NCBI GenBank assembly: GCA_964423865.1
Contig: CAYRGN010000032.1
Span: 1-41,473, forward strand
Origin: Leadbetterella sp964423865
GTDB lineage: Bacteria; Bacteroidota; Bacteroidia; Cytophagales; Spirosomataceae
Direction of reading: 5' to 3'
DNA: 41,473 bases
Of this stretch, positions 22,906-31,524 are shown in pieces. Position 1 is the first letter of the stretch. The number at the start of each line of letters is the position of its first letter. Under the pieces are notes generated by a model. It was given only the letters and a program-made list of their open reading frames with translations, made no database searches and was not told where the DNA came from. Both the position numbers and the translations under genes were made by a program.

Positions 22906-24279
22906 TCAAATTTCAGGTTCTACTTCCTGTTTAAGAGTCTCTCCTTTTTCGGTTAATCGGTATTTTTGATTTTTACTGTTGGGTTTTTCAGGGAGAGTCA
23001 TTTCTATCCATTCCAATTTTAATGCGGGGAGTAAGTAGTTGATCCTGAAGTGCTCTCTGTCTGCCAGATTCATTTTTCGTTGTAATTCAATACGCGTATA
23101 CGGTTGGTCTATTAACCGTAATAATTTCATTAAATCTTGCGGGGTATCTTGCGGGGTATCTTGCGGGGTGTCTTGCGGGGTGTCTTGCGGGGTTCCAGGG
23201 TAAACCGGTTCTGCTGAAGGCAACACCACCCGCAAAAAATTGTCAGAAAACAGAAAGCATTCTTTGGGGTAAAACTGCAAAACACGGGGAATTCCTGAAC
23301 CGAGCTGCTCTACGAGGTCAAGATCCTTAAAAACACGCATCAGTTCTTTGTTTCTTAAAATTGAAAACCCTTTAAAGAACTCGTCCGGAGTAAGTCCTTC
23401 CGGCAGGCTCCCGTACGATGTAACCTCCAGGCGGTCATTGAATATTTCAAATTTTGGAGCTACTTCACGGGTATAGTCGTTGTGTACAAAGGCATTGATG
23501 ACCACTTCTCTCAACGCGATAGCGTTCCAGATCCGTTTCTCTTTTCGTTCTTTTGCAGTAATCTGTGTGAGGGTGCGGTTTTCGAGATTAAGCCTGTCTA
23601 ACACCTGTTTAGTCGCTTTTACGAGTGATTCATAACCGTATTCGTTGCTTTCAAGAAGCTCGACACGGTCTGTCCCCTGATAGCGGGCCACTTTGATGGA
23701 AATATTGTTTTGGTCAGACAGGAGATAGGCAACGTAATTGAAATGATCATCTTCGTTCAGAAGTTCAAGATTTTGGGCGAAATGCTCATTCAGCGCTAAG
23801 CCCATGGTCTGAAAGTAAATGTGAAGCTGCTCAAACTTCAGGTCTTTTCCCGGAGATTTTATCTTTGCGATTGACTGACGGATTCGCTTGGCAAAGAGGG
23901 TCTCTATCATTCTGACGGGCATGGGTTCGGAAGCACTGCCCATCCGTATAAATGCCCCTCTTTCGGAAAGCCCGTATTTTCGGATATAATAGGGTTTCTC
24001 ATAACCCCCTGCAACAATGATTTTAAGAATATTTTTCTGATCTCTATGTTCCAAAACAATGTCGAAGAGGCCCATACATGAGGGAAGAATATTGTTTTTC
24101 AGACGGTCTTTGATTTGCAGTTGTACCAAATCGGCATCCGGAATTCCTACTACATCCCCTCTTTTGCTAATGCCTATGTAAATGATTCCTCCTTCATTGG
24201 AGTTTAAAAATGCCACAAATTCCTTTTCCAGTTCCGGAGTTAGCTGCTGTTTGTATTCCAGGCGGTGGTTTTCGTTCAT
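22906..24279 (-). CDS. AlbA_2 (Schlafen-like) domain ATP-binding transcriptional regulator
   Basis: A 457-aa protein. The N-terminal AlbA_2 domain (about 5-120) has 'RLEYKQQLTPELEKEFVAFLNSNEGGIIYIGI'-type sequence with 'GAFIRMGSASEPM'. The middle (about 230-350) is the HATPase_c_4-like region ('REVVINAFVHNDYTR', 'FEIFNDRLEVTSYGSLPEGL', 'NKELMRVFKDLDLVEQLGSGIPRV'). Five TPQD units (23134-23193) form a linker before a C-terminal winged-helix domain ('YTRIELQRKMNL...', 'YRLTEKGETL'). Proteins of this plan are usually annotated as putative transcriptional regulators, and some belong to defence contexts. No neighbour here indicates a defence locus. It is convergent with the CarboxypepD_reg gene. 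Confidence 0.75.
   Translation of the reverse strand: MNENHRLEYKQQLTPELEKEFVAFLNSNEGGIIYIGISKRGDVVGIPDADLVQLQIKDRLKNNILPSCMGLFDIVLEHRDQKNILKIIVAGGYEKPYYIRKYGLSERGAFIRMGSASEPMPVRMIETLFAKRIRQSIAKIKSPGKDLKFEQLHIYFQTMGLALNEHFAQNLELLNEDDHFNYVAYLLSDQNNISIKVARYQGTDRVELLESNEYGYESLVKATKQVLDRLNLENRTLTQITAKERKEKRIWNAIALREVVINAFVHNDYTREVAPKFEIFNDRLEVTSYGSLPEGLTPDEFFKGFSILRNKELMRVFKDLDLVEQLGSGIPRVLQFYPKECFLFSDNFLRVVLPSAEPVYPGTPQDTPQDTPQDTPQDTPQDLMKLLRLIDQPYTRIELQRKMNLADREHFRINYLLPALKLEWIEMTLPEKPNSKNQKYRLTEKGETLKQEVEPEI
23134..23193 (-). repeat. 12-bp tandem repeat x5 inside the AlbA_2 gene
   Basis: Five units of 12 bp encode T-P-Q-D each time (ACC CCG CAA GAT/GAC). Because the unit is a multiple of three, gain or loss of units keeps the frame and only changes linker length. 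Similar TPQ-type linkers are common in this regulator family. Confidence 0.95.
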
Positions 24280-24392
24280 GAACAGTTATGTTTATTTAGT
24301 AATTCTTAATAGAGACAAATATAAAAAATTACGCATAAAGGAGGATAAAATCTTTTAGGAAATACCCGATGTAAGAAAGCCAGGCGTCAGAG

Positions 24393-25478
24393 TTAAACCG
24401 CTTTGAAAGGGTCTGACTTTTCCTTCCGCCGCTCATAAATCAGTAGGTCGGTGACACGGTCATACGACATAATCCCATATTCTTGTCCGTTGGCTTTCAG
24501 AAAAAGATGGTAAAACGGAGAAATTACGTGTTTCTGTACGGGATTGCGGTAGGGCGCCCAGCGGGCATTGTCTGCTTCGGCATCGCGGTATACGGCGGAG
24601 TCGAGGCGGCTGTACAGGTGCTGCGCCGAAGTACTGTCTACATTCCAGAGCCGTCTTAAAGACCGCCAGACTACGTTATAATGCGCGGAGTACTGGAAGA
24701 GTGGGTCGGGGTAGTTTCTGCCCGCCCGCCAGGCGATATAATTGGCCTCATCTTCGGAGGCAAAACCCATCTGGTGTGCCATTTCGTGCAGGGTAACGGC
24801 CGGCAGATCGACATTGGAGTTGATGCGGTTTACGTTGGCCTCCCCGCTCCAGAACGTATAAATGCCGCTGGTACCCATATAGGCCAGAAATCGGCTGCCG
24901 GTAGCCATCTTAACAGACGGGATGCGGTAGTTCAGGAAAGGCAGGCCGGTATGCGAATAGGCTTTGGGGGCTTGTTCTATGAGGTGGGAAGGGCTTATTG
25001 CGTAAATAGCGCTATCGGTGAGTTGGGCACGGGTGTAATTGGTTTGTTCTACGAGGTCTTCACACAGGGTCCGGAGTTCTTCTACGGTAACCGGAGCGGT
25101 ATCGTATTGCAGGAGGGCACTTACCGGCTGACGATAGTAGAGCAGCCCCCAGGTAACCGTATAAAAGAGAAAAACCGGCGAACTCCATGCCAAGAGAGAG
25201 AGAATCGTATCTTTTAGAGAGTGCTTTTTCCGGATAATCTGCCGGATACTTCTGACCAGCAGAACCAGTAATAGCCCGGCCAGAAGATAAACCCACACGA
25301 GTCCGACAGAAAACGGGAACCAGGCAGTGATGAATCTCAGAAGGCGGGAAATAGGATAAAATACATGGGGAACAAAGACCGTCTCTATCCACTGCGTTTG
25401 GGTAGAGAGAAACCGGAACAGCAAAAGCTGGAGGAAGAGGGTGATGAGTCCGAGAGTTCGCAGGGAGAGGTTTTTCAT
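24393..25478 (-). CDS. DUF3810 membrane protein with HExxH zinc-peptidase motif
   Basis: A 361-aa predicted membrane metallopeptidase of the DUF3810 family. The start at 25478 (MKNLSLRTLGLITLFLQLLLF) is chosen because the in-frame sequence upstream is the translated palindromic repeat at 25501-25616, not protein-like. Three hydrophobic segments fill the first ~150 residues, and a soluble domain follows with 'LHEMAHQMGFASEDEANYIAWRAG', giving a gluzincin-like HExxH plus downstream Glu. The substrate is unknown. It lies upstream of nothing co-directional and downstream of the Do protease gene, with 158 bp of repeat-containing spacer. Confidence 0.78.
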   Translation of the reverse strand: MKNLSLRTLGLITLFLQLLLFRFLSTQTQWIETVFVPHVFYPISRLLRFITAWFPFSVGLVWVYLLAGLLLVLLVRSIRQIIRKKHSLKDTILSLLAWSSPVFLFYTVTWGLLYYRQPVSALLQYDTAPVTVEELRTLCEDLVEQTNYTRAQLTDSAIYAISPSHLIEQAPKAYSHTGLPFLNYRIPSVKMATGSRFLAYMGTSGIYTFWSGEANVNRINSNVDLPAVTLHEMAHQMGFASEDEANYIAWRAGRNYPDPLFQYSAHYNVVWRSLRRLWNVDSTSAQHLYSRLDSAVYRDAEADNARWAPYRNPVQKHVISPFYHLFLKANGQEYGIMSYDRVTDLLIYERRKEKSDPFKAV

Positions 25479-25500
25479 ATAAACCAAAAATAAAATTATG

Positions 25501-25616
25501 CGGTTCTCGGGGCTCCGTTCGCAAACTTCGCATGATAATGCTTGTTTGTACTCGAACTGACACGGTGAAAATGTCAGTTCGAGCGTAGTCGAGAACCGCG
25601 TAGTCGGGAACCGCAA
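25501..25616. repeat. Palindromic repeat, family A, with interrupted left arm
   Basis: The inner arms CTCGAACTGACA (25551-25562) and TGTCAGTTCGAG (25572-25583) pair around a 9-nt loop. The right arm continues through gcgtagtcgagaaccgc plus a partial second unit. The left arm is split: its outer part (cggttctcg, 25501-25509) is separated from the inner part by about 41 bp of unrelated sequence. This looks like an insertion into the element. It lies between two minus-strand genes. Confidence 0.8.
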
Positions 25617-25636
25617 CGTCAGAAATGAGACGTAGT

Positions 25637-27184
25637 TTACCGGATCGAAATGCCTTCGCAACCTCTTCCTCCGCCGGGATAGAAACCACATATCAGTACG
25701 CCTTCTTCTCCGTTTTTAAAGGCTGTATTGATAATGTCCGAGATCTCTTTTGGCGATTTCACCTGCTGGTTTCTCACCGAAGTGATGATAAAACCCTGTT
25801 CAAAATTGGTATTTTCAGAGAGAAGGCCTCCCTGGCGTATGCCTTTGATACGCACGCCGTTCCGGATGTTATATTCTTTGAGGTCATCCGCGCTCAGATC
25901 TTCCAGTTCCATGCCCATTTTGCCAAAGGCGGTGGCGGCTTCAGGATCTTTCCTGATCAACTCTTCCCCGCCGGCATCGTTACGGAGTGTTACGGTGATG
26001 TTTTTCACAGAGCCGTTCCGGTCAATGGTGAGGTTGACTTTCTCTCCCGGGCGTTTTCGGCCGATCAGCTCCCTGAATTTCGCTTCCGAACGAATCTCTA
26101 CGCCGTCGGCTTTGGTAATCACATCGCCTTTTTTCACTCCTGCTGCACTTGCCGCGCCGTTTTCAGGAACGGCATTTACATAAATGCCCTGCTCCTGGGA
26201 AACCTTAAATTCCTTGGCGTTCTTGCTGTTCAGCTCCACGGGTTCAATGCCTACATAACCCCGTTGTACATCACCGTACTTGATAATGTCCGCAGATACT
26301 TTCTTCACTATTCCCGACGGCACCGCGAAGGCATAACCCGCGTAAGCGCCGTTAGGTGAAGCGATGGCCGTATTGATACCAATCAGGTGGCCGCTCAGGT
26401 TGACCAGGGCGCCTCCGCTGTTTCCGGGGTTTACGGCGGCGTCTGTCTGGATAAACGACTCAATAGGGTTAATGGCCGGTTGGCTTTGTGACTCCCTGCT
26501 GAAAGGATTCTGCTGGCGCTGGTTTCGGCCCAGTATGTTGATGTTCCGCCCGATTGCCGAAATAATACCCGCCGTCACCGTAGATTCCAGGTTAAAAGGA
26601 TTTCCTACAGCCAGTACCCACTCGCCGATCTTCACCTCATCTGAATTCCCGAACGTAATGGACGGCAGATTTTTTTCCTCAATTTTGATTACCGCGATAT
26701 CTGTAGAAGGGTCACTGCCAATCACTTTGGCGGTATATGACTTCTTGTTAAAGGTAATCACTTCCAGGGAAGTGGTTCCTTCTATCACGTGGTTATTGGT
26801 GACGATATACCCGTCGTCTGAAATGATTACCCCTGATCCGGACGATTCCTGCCTTTGCTGGCGGGGAGTGCCGAAGACCTCATCGTCAAAGCCGAAAAAT
26901 TGCTCGAAGATGGAATTGGACCGGCGGGTATTGTACTGACGGGTAGTGGTCGCTTTAATGTGTACCACCGAAGGCGCAGATGCTTCCGCCGCATAAGTAA
27001 AGTCACCCGGTTTTCCCGCGGGCAAGTTGGTAAAAGAGACCATACTGTCGCCGGATTTTCCGTCGGCACTCTTAAAAATGACCTCGCTGCCGCTCATTTT
27101 CACCACAGCACGTACACCCAGCAGGGTCACCAGGGTGGTGACTACGGCCAATACTACTGTTTTCAGGTTATTGCTTAATTTCAT
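25637..27184 (-). CDS. Do/HtrA-family periplasmic serine protease
   Basis: A 515-aa envelope-stress protease/chaperone. The N-terminal hydrophobic segment (about 7-28) is a signal peptide or membrane anchor. The trypsin-like domain has the triad His132 (TNNHV), Asp162 (TDIAVI) and Ser256 (GNSGG), with the regulatory loop 'RNINILGRNQRQQNPFSRES' between. Two PDZ domains follow (about 290-390 and 405-505), as in DegP/DegQ. It degrades or refolds damaged exported proteins, which would include misassembled fibre or outer-membrane proteins. It has its own promoter (27264-27295). A decayed small heat-shock gene lies just upstream. Confidence 0.9.
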   Translation of the reverse strand: MKLSNNLKTVVLAVVTTLVTLLGVRAVVKMSGSEVIFKSADGKSGDSMVSFTNLPAGKPGDFTYAAEASAPSVVHIKATTTRQYNTRRSNSIFEQFFGFDDEVFGTPRQQRQESSGSGVIISDDGYIVTNNHVIEGTTSLEVITFNKKSYTAKVIGSDPSTDIAVIKIEEKNLPSITFGNSDEVKIGEWVLAVGNPFNLESTVTAGIISAIGRNINILGRNQRQQNPFSRESQSQPAINPIESFIQTDAAVNPGNSGGALVNLSGHLIGINTAIASPNGAYAGYAFAVPSGIVKKVSADIIKYGDVQRGYVGIEPVELNSKNAKEFKVSQEQGIYVNAVPENGAASAAGVKKGDVITKADGVEIRSEAKFRELIGRKRPGEKVNLTIDRNGSVKNITVTLRNDAGGEELIRKDPEAATAFGKMGMELEDLSADDLKEYNIRNGVRIKGIRQGGLLSENTNFEQGFIITSVRNQQVKSPKEISDIINTAFKNGEEGVLICGFYPGGGRGCEGISIR

Positions 27185-27263
27185 AATTGTAAATATGTTA
27201 GATTTTTACAGGCTGTGATTTTATCTCCCTCATGAAGAGGGGAACACATGTTCTATTGTAACG

Positions 27264-27295
27264 CAAATCTATCACAGAAAATTTATAAGGGTCAA
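27264..27295 (-). promoter_or_regulatory. Promoter of the Do/HtrA protease gene
   Basis: On the minus strand TTG (27295-27293), 21 bases, then TAGATTTG (27271-27264) matches TTG-N17-23-TANNTTTG. The expected start of transcription is about 75 bp before the protease ATG at 27184. Confidence 0.6.
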
Positions 27296-27320
27296 GGGTT
27301 CTTAACAAAATTTAACGAAA

Positions 27321-27500
27321 TCAGTTGATGGAGATCAGGCGGGGTTCTTTTACCCGGGCTTCCTCTTTCTTGGGAAGATCAAGAGACAACACGCCGTTTT
27401 CATATATGGAAGACACCTCTAGAACGCGGTCGCGGACCTCAATCTTGAAATTGTCTTTGCTGAAGCCGGTGCCTTGCTCGGCAGGATGATAAGATAAGGG
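27321..27500 (-). pseudogene. Hsp20/alpha-crystallin relic with internal deletion
   Basis: The minus strand encodes LSYHPAEQGTGFSKDNFKIEV then RDRVLEVSS joined directly to IYENGVLSLDLPKKEEARV and KEPRLISIN, ending in TGA at 27323-27321. In intact Hsp20 proteins about 40-50 residues, including the strands after 'NVLEI(S)', separate 'EV.D.VLEVS' from 'YENGVL.L.LPKKE'; they are missing. No start codon or N-terminal region is present upstream. It is a dead small heat-shock gene, still readable at both ends, so the loss is fairly recent. Confidence 0.8.
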
Positions 27501-27554
27501 GTTGGAGAATTTTTTTATTTCCGGACTTGTTTAAGGTAATAAAGTAAAGTAAGC

Positions 27555-28052
27555 ATGTTTATTGAGTTTAAAGATTTACCCACCGACGCGCGGGTGTGGC
27601 TTTACCAGGCCGAAAAAAATTTAACAGTAGAGGAAGAAGTGCGCGTGCTGAATTTCCTGACTTCGGCTGTGGAAACCTGGGTAACGCATGGAATGCCTAT
27701 GAAGGGTTCTGTCAAGATTCTTTTTCACCGTTTGATCGTGATTGCTGCAGATACCGGCTTTCAGCAACCTTCCGGTTGTTCCATTGACGCGTCTACCGAC
27801 TGGCTGCAAGAGCTGGGCAAAGAGACCGGCATCAATTTCTTCGACAGGTCAATTGGATATTTTGAAGATGAGCACCTGCGGTTCTTCTCGGTCTTCGAAG
27901 CGAAAAAGCAAGTGACGGCCGGGCTTGTTCAACCCCATACACGAGTGATTAACCTCCAGGCAGCTACCGTGCATGAACTGGAAAATGCGCTGATCGTTCC
28001 CGCTTCGGAAAGCTTCTTGAATCGTTATTTTCCTCTTGCAGAAACCCGGTAA
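27555..28052 (+). CDS. Conserved Bacteroidota protein of unknown function (often labelled 'ABC transporter ATPase')
   Basis: A 165-aa soluble protein. The motifs 'FKDLPTDARVWLYQAEKNLT', 'ETWVTHGMPMKGSVKILFHRLIVIAAD' and 'SGCSIDASTDWLQELGKE' identify a small family found throughout Bacteroidota. Databases commonly call it an ABC transporter ATPase, but no Walker A, Walker B or signature motif is present, so that name is not supported. Real function unknown. A conserved Cys lies in the GCSID motif. A strong hairpin follows the stop (28078-28118). It stands alone between an Hsp20 relic and an acyl-CoA dehydrogenase. Confidence 0.8.
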   Translation: MFIEFKDLPTDARVWLYQAEKNLTVEEEVRVLNFLTSAVETWVTHGMPMKGSVKILFHRLIVIAADTGFQQPSGCSIDASTDWLQELGKETGINFFDRSIGYFEDEHLRFFSVFEAKKQVTAGLVQPHTRVINLQAATVHELENALIVPASESFLNRYFPLAETR

Positions 28053-28077
28053 AGGCAGACTAGGCATACATCCTTGT

Positions 28078-28118
28078 CCTGCAAAAAATATAGTCGGCGT
28101 GCATACTATATTTTCAGG
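28078..28118 (+). terminator. Hairpin after the 27555-28052 gene
   Basis: AAAATATAGT (28085-28094) pairs perfectly with ACTATATTTT (28105-28114), and outer CCTG (28078-28081) with CAGG (28115-28118) across a 3-nt bulge. A long T-rich tract comes only later (28140-28146). It probably ends the upstream transcript or protects its 3' end. Confidence 0.55.
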
Positions 28119-28184
28119 AAAAGCGTTGAATAATTGGATTTTTTTGAGTTGATCCATAACTTTACTTTTATTTTACGTAATTGA

Positions 28185-29336
28185 ATGAATACAGGAGTTG
28201 ATTTTCGTTTATCGGAAGAACATCGGAGTATACAAGAAGCTGCCCGTGACTTCGCGCAGACGGTTTTGCTGCCCGGTGTTATTGAGCGGGATATAGAATG
28301 CCGGTTCCCGCGTGAAGAGGTAAAAAAGTTGGGGGAGCTGGGTTTCCTGGGAATGATGGTGGATCCGGCTTTCGGAGGGAGCGGACTGGATACCCTGAGC
28401 TATGTGCTGGCTATAGAGGAAATTGCGAAAGTAGACGCTTCTGCGGCTGTGGTGATGTCGGTAAATAACTCGCTGGTATGTTATGGAGTGGACAAGTACG
28501 GTACGCCGGAGCAAAAGGAAAAATATCTGAAACCGCTGGCCACAGGTGAAAAACTGGGTGCTTTCTGCTTGTCGGAACCCGAGGCAGGCTCCGACGCCAC
28601 TTCCCAGAGAACTACTGCGGAAGACGAAGGGAGCCATTACCGGGTAAACGGAATAAAGAACTGGATTACCAACGGAAACTCAGCGGATATTTACCTTGTA
28701 ATCGCCCAGACGGATCCCGGGCTGAAACACCGGGGAATCAACGCCCTGGTGGTGGAAAAGGGTTGGGAGGGCTTTGAGGTAGGAAAGAAGGAAGACAAAA
28801 TGGGGATCCGGGCGTCCGATACCCACTCCCTGAACTTTAATGACGTGCGGGTACCGAAAGAAAACCGGATAGGAGACGACGGCTTCGGATTTAAATTTGC
28901 CATGTCTACACTGAATGGCGGCCGGATAGGGATCGCGGCCCAGGCGCTGGGAATCGCCGCGGGCGCTTTCGAGCTGTCTGCCCGGTACGCCAAAGAACGG
29001 AAAGCCTTCGGGAAGCCGATTGCCCAGCATCAGGCCATACAGTTTAAGCTGGCCGAAATGAAAACCCGGATCAACGCGGCCCGCTGGATGGTGTACAAAG
29101 CGGCGAGGGATAAGGATCAGGGGCAAGATTATGTGGAGTCGGCAGCCATGGCCAAACTATTCGCTTCAGAAACCGCCATGTGGGTGACCACCGAGGCCGT
29201 GCAGATTCACGGAGGATACGGGTACGTAAGGGAATATCACGTGGAAAGAATGATGCGCGATGCCAAAATTACCCAGATCTACGAAGGTACGTCGGAAATA
29301 CAAAAACTGGTGATTGCGCGTGAAATCCTGAAATAG
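28185..29336 (+). CDS. Acyl-CoA dehydrogenase (short/branched-chain type)
   Basis: A 383-aa FAD flavoenzyme that introduces a 2,3-trans double bond into acyl-CoA and passes electrons to ETF. The order is N-terminal helical domain (about 8-118), beta domain with the FAD/substrate signature 'GAFCLSEPEAGSDATS' (125-140) and 'NGIKNWITNG' (155-164), and C-terminal helical domain with 'RKAFGKPIAQHQAIQFKLAEM' and 'IHGGYGYVREYHVERMMRDAKI'. The catalytic base is Glu367 in 'QIYEGTSEIQ', the position of short-chain and butyryl-CoA dehydrogenases. Chain-length specificity is not decidable here. It appears monocistronic. Confidence 0.9.
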   Translation: MNTGVDFRLSEEHRSIQEAARDFAQTVLLPGVIERDIECRFPREEVKKLGELGFLGMMVDPAFGGSGLDTLSYVLAIEEIAKVDASAAVVMSVNNSLVCYGVDKYGTPEQKEKYLKPLATGEKLGAFCLSEPEAGSDATSQRTTAEDEGSHYRVNGIKNWITNGNSADIYLVIAQTDPGLKHRGINALVVEKGWEGFEVGKKEDKMGIRASDTHSLNFNDVRVPKENRIGDDGFGFKFAMSTLNGGRIGIAAQALGIAAGAFELSARYAKERKAFGKPIAQHQAIQFKLAEMKTRINAARWMVYKAARDKDQGQDYVESAAMAKLFASETAMWVTTEAVQIHGGYGYVREYHVERMMRDAKITQIYEGTSEIQKLVIAREILK

Positions 29337-29554
29337 TGTGCCGGTTGATTTTTAAAGAATGTATAGTTTTTAATAAGTAAATAAAGGATAATCTAAAGAA
29401 AATACAAGTACAGGCAAATTTTATGAGAGCGATTTCCCTGAGATACAATTTTTTATCAGGAAATTGTGAATATAAGCCAATAGATTGTACTATTTTTACA
29501 GGATTTTTAAAGATAGAGCTGACCCGTTTGCTACTATATACTTAAATTAAGAAT

Positions 29555-30475
29555 ATGGAAGATTATAATAAAATCATTGAATCCTTAGGTGTAAAATTCG
29601 GAAAAGCCAGGCATATCAATATTTTACAGCCAATAAAAATCAGGAATTTTTATGACGTGGAAAATACGTTCCTGGTTTTATACAATGGGGATGTCCAGAT
29701 TGAAGGGATTGATGAAAAAGTGAAGCCCGGTGATATCCTGTTCATCCCGGGTGGAAAACCGTGTACCATTATCTACGGTTCAGGAGAACCCAAACCCATC
29801 TCTTATGAGGAATTCATGACGCAGAGGGAAGTATATTTTGAGCCCATGACGGATCCGGCCGAGATAGGTATTGTGAAAAATTCTTTCGGACTGGTGGCGT
29901 TTGAAGCCAAAGTTTTTGACTCGGTAAACTTCTTTTCGTCCCTGGATATCCCGCCATTCTTTATTCCACAGAACGGTAAACTGGCACAGTTAATCCGGGA
30001 GATCCTTACGGAAGACTTCACGGAAGAAGCCGGCCGGGGCCGCGTAATCGCGATCAAAACGGAAGAAGCGGTGATTGAGCTGATCCGGCATATTCTCCGT
30101 AACCAGCTTTTTGTGGAACAGCTGGCTACCAACAGTACGTACTTCAAAGATCCCCGCCTGATCGATATCTTTACGTATATTAAGAACAACTTGGCAGGAG
30201 ACCTTTCGAATAAGCAGCTGGCCAATGTAGCCAACGTTTCTGAAGACTACGTAGGCCAGTACTTCAAGATACTTACCGGTATCAATCCCCAGGATTATAT
30301 CGAATACCAGCGCATGGAGGAAGCGGTGAACCTGCTGAGAACTACCAAGAAGAGTATCCGGGCCATTGGGGGAGAGGTAGGGTACAAAGATACCGCTTAT
30401 TTCTGCCGCCGTTTCAAAATGATGTTCGGTATTCCGGCGGGAAAAATGCGGAGAAGAGACTCATTGATGATTTAA
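29555..30475 (+). CDS. AraC-family transcriptional regulator with cupin-like sensor domain
   Basis: A 306-aa regulator. Residues about 35-100 look like a small cupin ('NTFLVLYNGDVQIEGIDEKVKPGDILFIPGG'), the likely effector-sensing part. The C-terminal ~100 residues are an AraC-type double helix-turn-helix ('DLSNKQLANVANVSEDYVGQYFKILTGINPQDYIEYQRMEEA' in pieces, then 'SIRAIGGEVGYKDTAYFCRRFKMMFGIPAGKMR'). The inducer and target are unknown. No divergent target gene is present: 218 bp of AT-rich sequence separate it from the upstream gene, which points the same way. A 30-bp palindrome follows its stop. Confidence 0.85.
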   Translation: MEDYNKIIESLGVKFGKARHINILQPIKIRNFYDVENTFLVLYNGDVQIEGIDEKVKPGDILFIPGGKPCTIIYGSGEPKPISYEEFMTQREVYFEPMTDPAEIGIVKNSFGLVAFEAKVFDSVNFFSSLDIPPFFIPQNGKLAQLIREILTEDFTEEAGRGRVIAIKTEEAVIELIRHILRNQLFVEQLATNSTYFKDPRLIDIFTYIKNNLAGDLSNKQLANVANVSEDYVGQYFKILTGINPQDYIEYQRMEEAVNLLRTTKKSIRAIGGEVGYKDTAYFCRRFKMMFGIPAGKMRRRDSLMI

Positions 30476-30480
30476 CGAAT

Positions 30481-30590
30481 TGCGGTTCTCGTCTTCGCTC
30501 GAACTGACACTTTTACTATCGATTGTTCAGTTCGTGCTGATCGTTTGCTCCAAAGGGAGAGTGTCAGTTCGAGCGGAGACGAGAACCGCA
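30481..30590. repeat. Near-perfect palindromic repeat, family A, between convergent genes
   Basis: A left arm at 30481-30510 and a right arm at 30561-30590, 30 bp each, pair with a single mismatch around a 50-nt loop. It fills the space between the AraC gene stop and the nadC stop, where it could end transcription from both sides. Confidence 0.9.
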
Positions 30591-30606
30591 TATTTACACG
30601 TTAGGA

Positions 30607-31461
30607 CTACTCCTTCACCGCCTTCAAGCTCAGATCCAGGCTCTTTACGGAGTGGGTCAGGTACCCCATTGACACGTAATCGATCCCGGTTTCGGCGTAT
30701 TCCCTGACATTGTCCGGAGTAATGCCTCCGGAGGCTTCGGTAGGGAAGCGCCCGCCTATAAGTTTCAGGGCTTCACGAATCTGCGGGTAGCTGAAATTGT
30801 CGAGCATGATCCGCACCACGCCGCCTACTTCCAGTACTTCCTGTAATTCTTCGAGGTTTCGAACTTCAATTTCAATAGGAATATCCAGTTGGTGATCTTT
30901 TACATAGTTCTGCGCAGCCGTCAGTGCATTTTTGATCCCACCCGCGTAATCCGCGTGATTGTCTTTGATCAGGATCATGTCAAAAAGCCCGAAACGGTGA
31001 TTTACCCCTCCGCCGATCTTCACGGCCCACTTTTCCAGGAGGCGTATCCCCGGGGTAGTTTTCCGGGTGTCCAGCACCTGGCAGCGGGTGCCTTCCAGCT
31101 TTTCCACAATAGAGCGGGTAAGCGTAGCGATGCCGCTCATTCTCTGCATACAGTTCAATACCAGGCGTTCAGCGGTCAGGATGGAGCGGTCGGGTCCTTC
31201 TACGTACATCACGATGTCGCCCGGGTGGATCGGTTGCCCGTCAGGAATGAGTACTTCAATGCGAAGCCGGGGATCTACCGTTTTAAAAATGAGTTCCGCC
31301 AGCTCCGCACCCGCAATAATTCCGGTGTCTTTTACCAGTAGGCGGGCCTTGCCCACCGCGTTTTCCGGTACGGTCGACAACGACGTGTGGTCGCCTTCCC
31401 TTACATCTTCTTCCAGGGCGTTTTGAATAAAAGCGAGAAGGTCTTGTTTTTTGATTTCCAT
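30607..31461 (-). CDS. nadC: Nicotinate-nucleotide pyrophosphorylase (quinolinate phosphoribosyltransferase)
   Basis: A 284-aa cytosolic enzyme of NAD biosynthesis that turns quinolinate and PRPP into nicotinate mononucleotide, CO2 and PPi. Motifs: 'EEDVREGDHTSLSTVP' (about 17-32), 'AERLVLNCMQRMSGIATLT' (about 97-115), 'LDTRKTTPGIRLLEKWAVKIGGGVNHR' region, 'LIKDNH' (active-site Lys), 'EIEVRNLEEL', 'IMLDNFS' and 'EASGGITPDNVREYAETGIDYVSMG'. Length is typical. nadA and nadB are not in the window. Its 3' end faces the AraC gene across a palindromic repeat. Confidence 0.95.
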   Translation of the reverse strand: MEIKKQDLLAFIQNALEEDVREGDHTSLSTVPENAVGKARLLVKDTGIIAGAELAELIFKTVDPRLRIEVLIPDGQPIHPGDIVMYVEGPDRSILTAERLVLNCMQRMSGIATLTRSIVEKLEGTRCQVLDTRKTTPGIRLLEKWAVKIGGGVNHRFGLFDMILIKDNHADYAGGIKNALTAAQNYVKDHQLDIPIEIEVRNLEELQEVLEVGGVVRIMLDNFSYPQIREALKLIGGRFPTEASGGITPDNVREYAETGIDYVSMGYLTHSVKSLDLSLKAVKE

Positions 31462-31471
31462 AATATTAATA

Positions 31472-31517
31472 AGCTATCAGTCATCAGCTTAATTTTTTGC
31501 CGGTAAGGCTGATAGCT
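31472..31517. repeat. AGCT-type repeat forming a hairpin
   Basis: AGCTATCAG (31472-31480) and CTGATAGCT (31509-31517) are perfect 9-bp arms separated by 28 nt. They belong to the same AGCT-rich family as 9-36. It lies between the stop of the mannosyltransferase-like gene at 31525 and the start of nadC, and may act as a terminator. Confidence 0.65.
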
Positions 31518-31524
31518 GAAAGCT

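Noticed and set aside
25479..25691. N-terminal extension of the DUF3810 protein by 71 residues
   Set aside because: The extension is translated palindromic repeat and the 3' end of the protease gene; the membrane segment starts at the 25478 ATG.
27555..28052. ABC transporter ATPase
   Set aside because: The name is common for this family but no Walker A/B or signature motif exists in the 165 residues.
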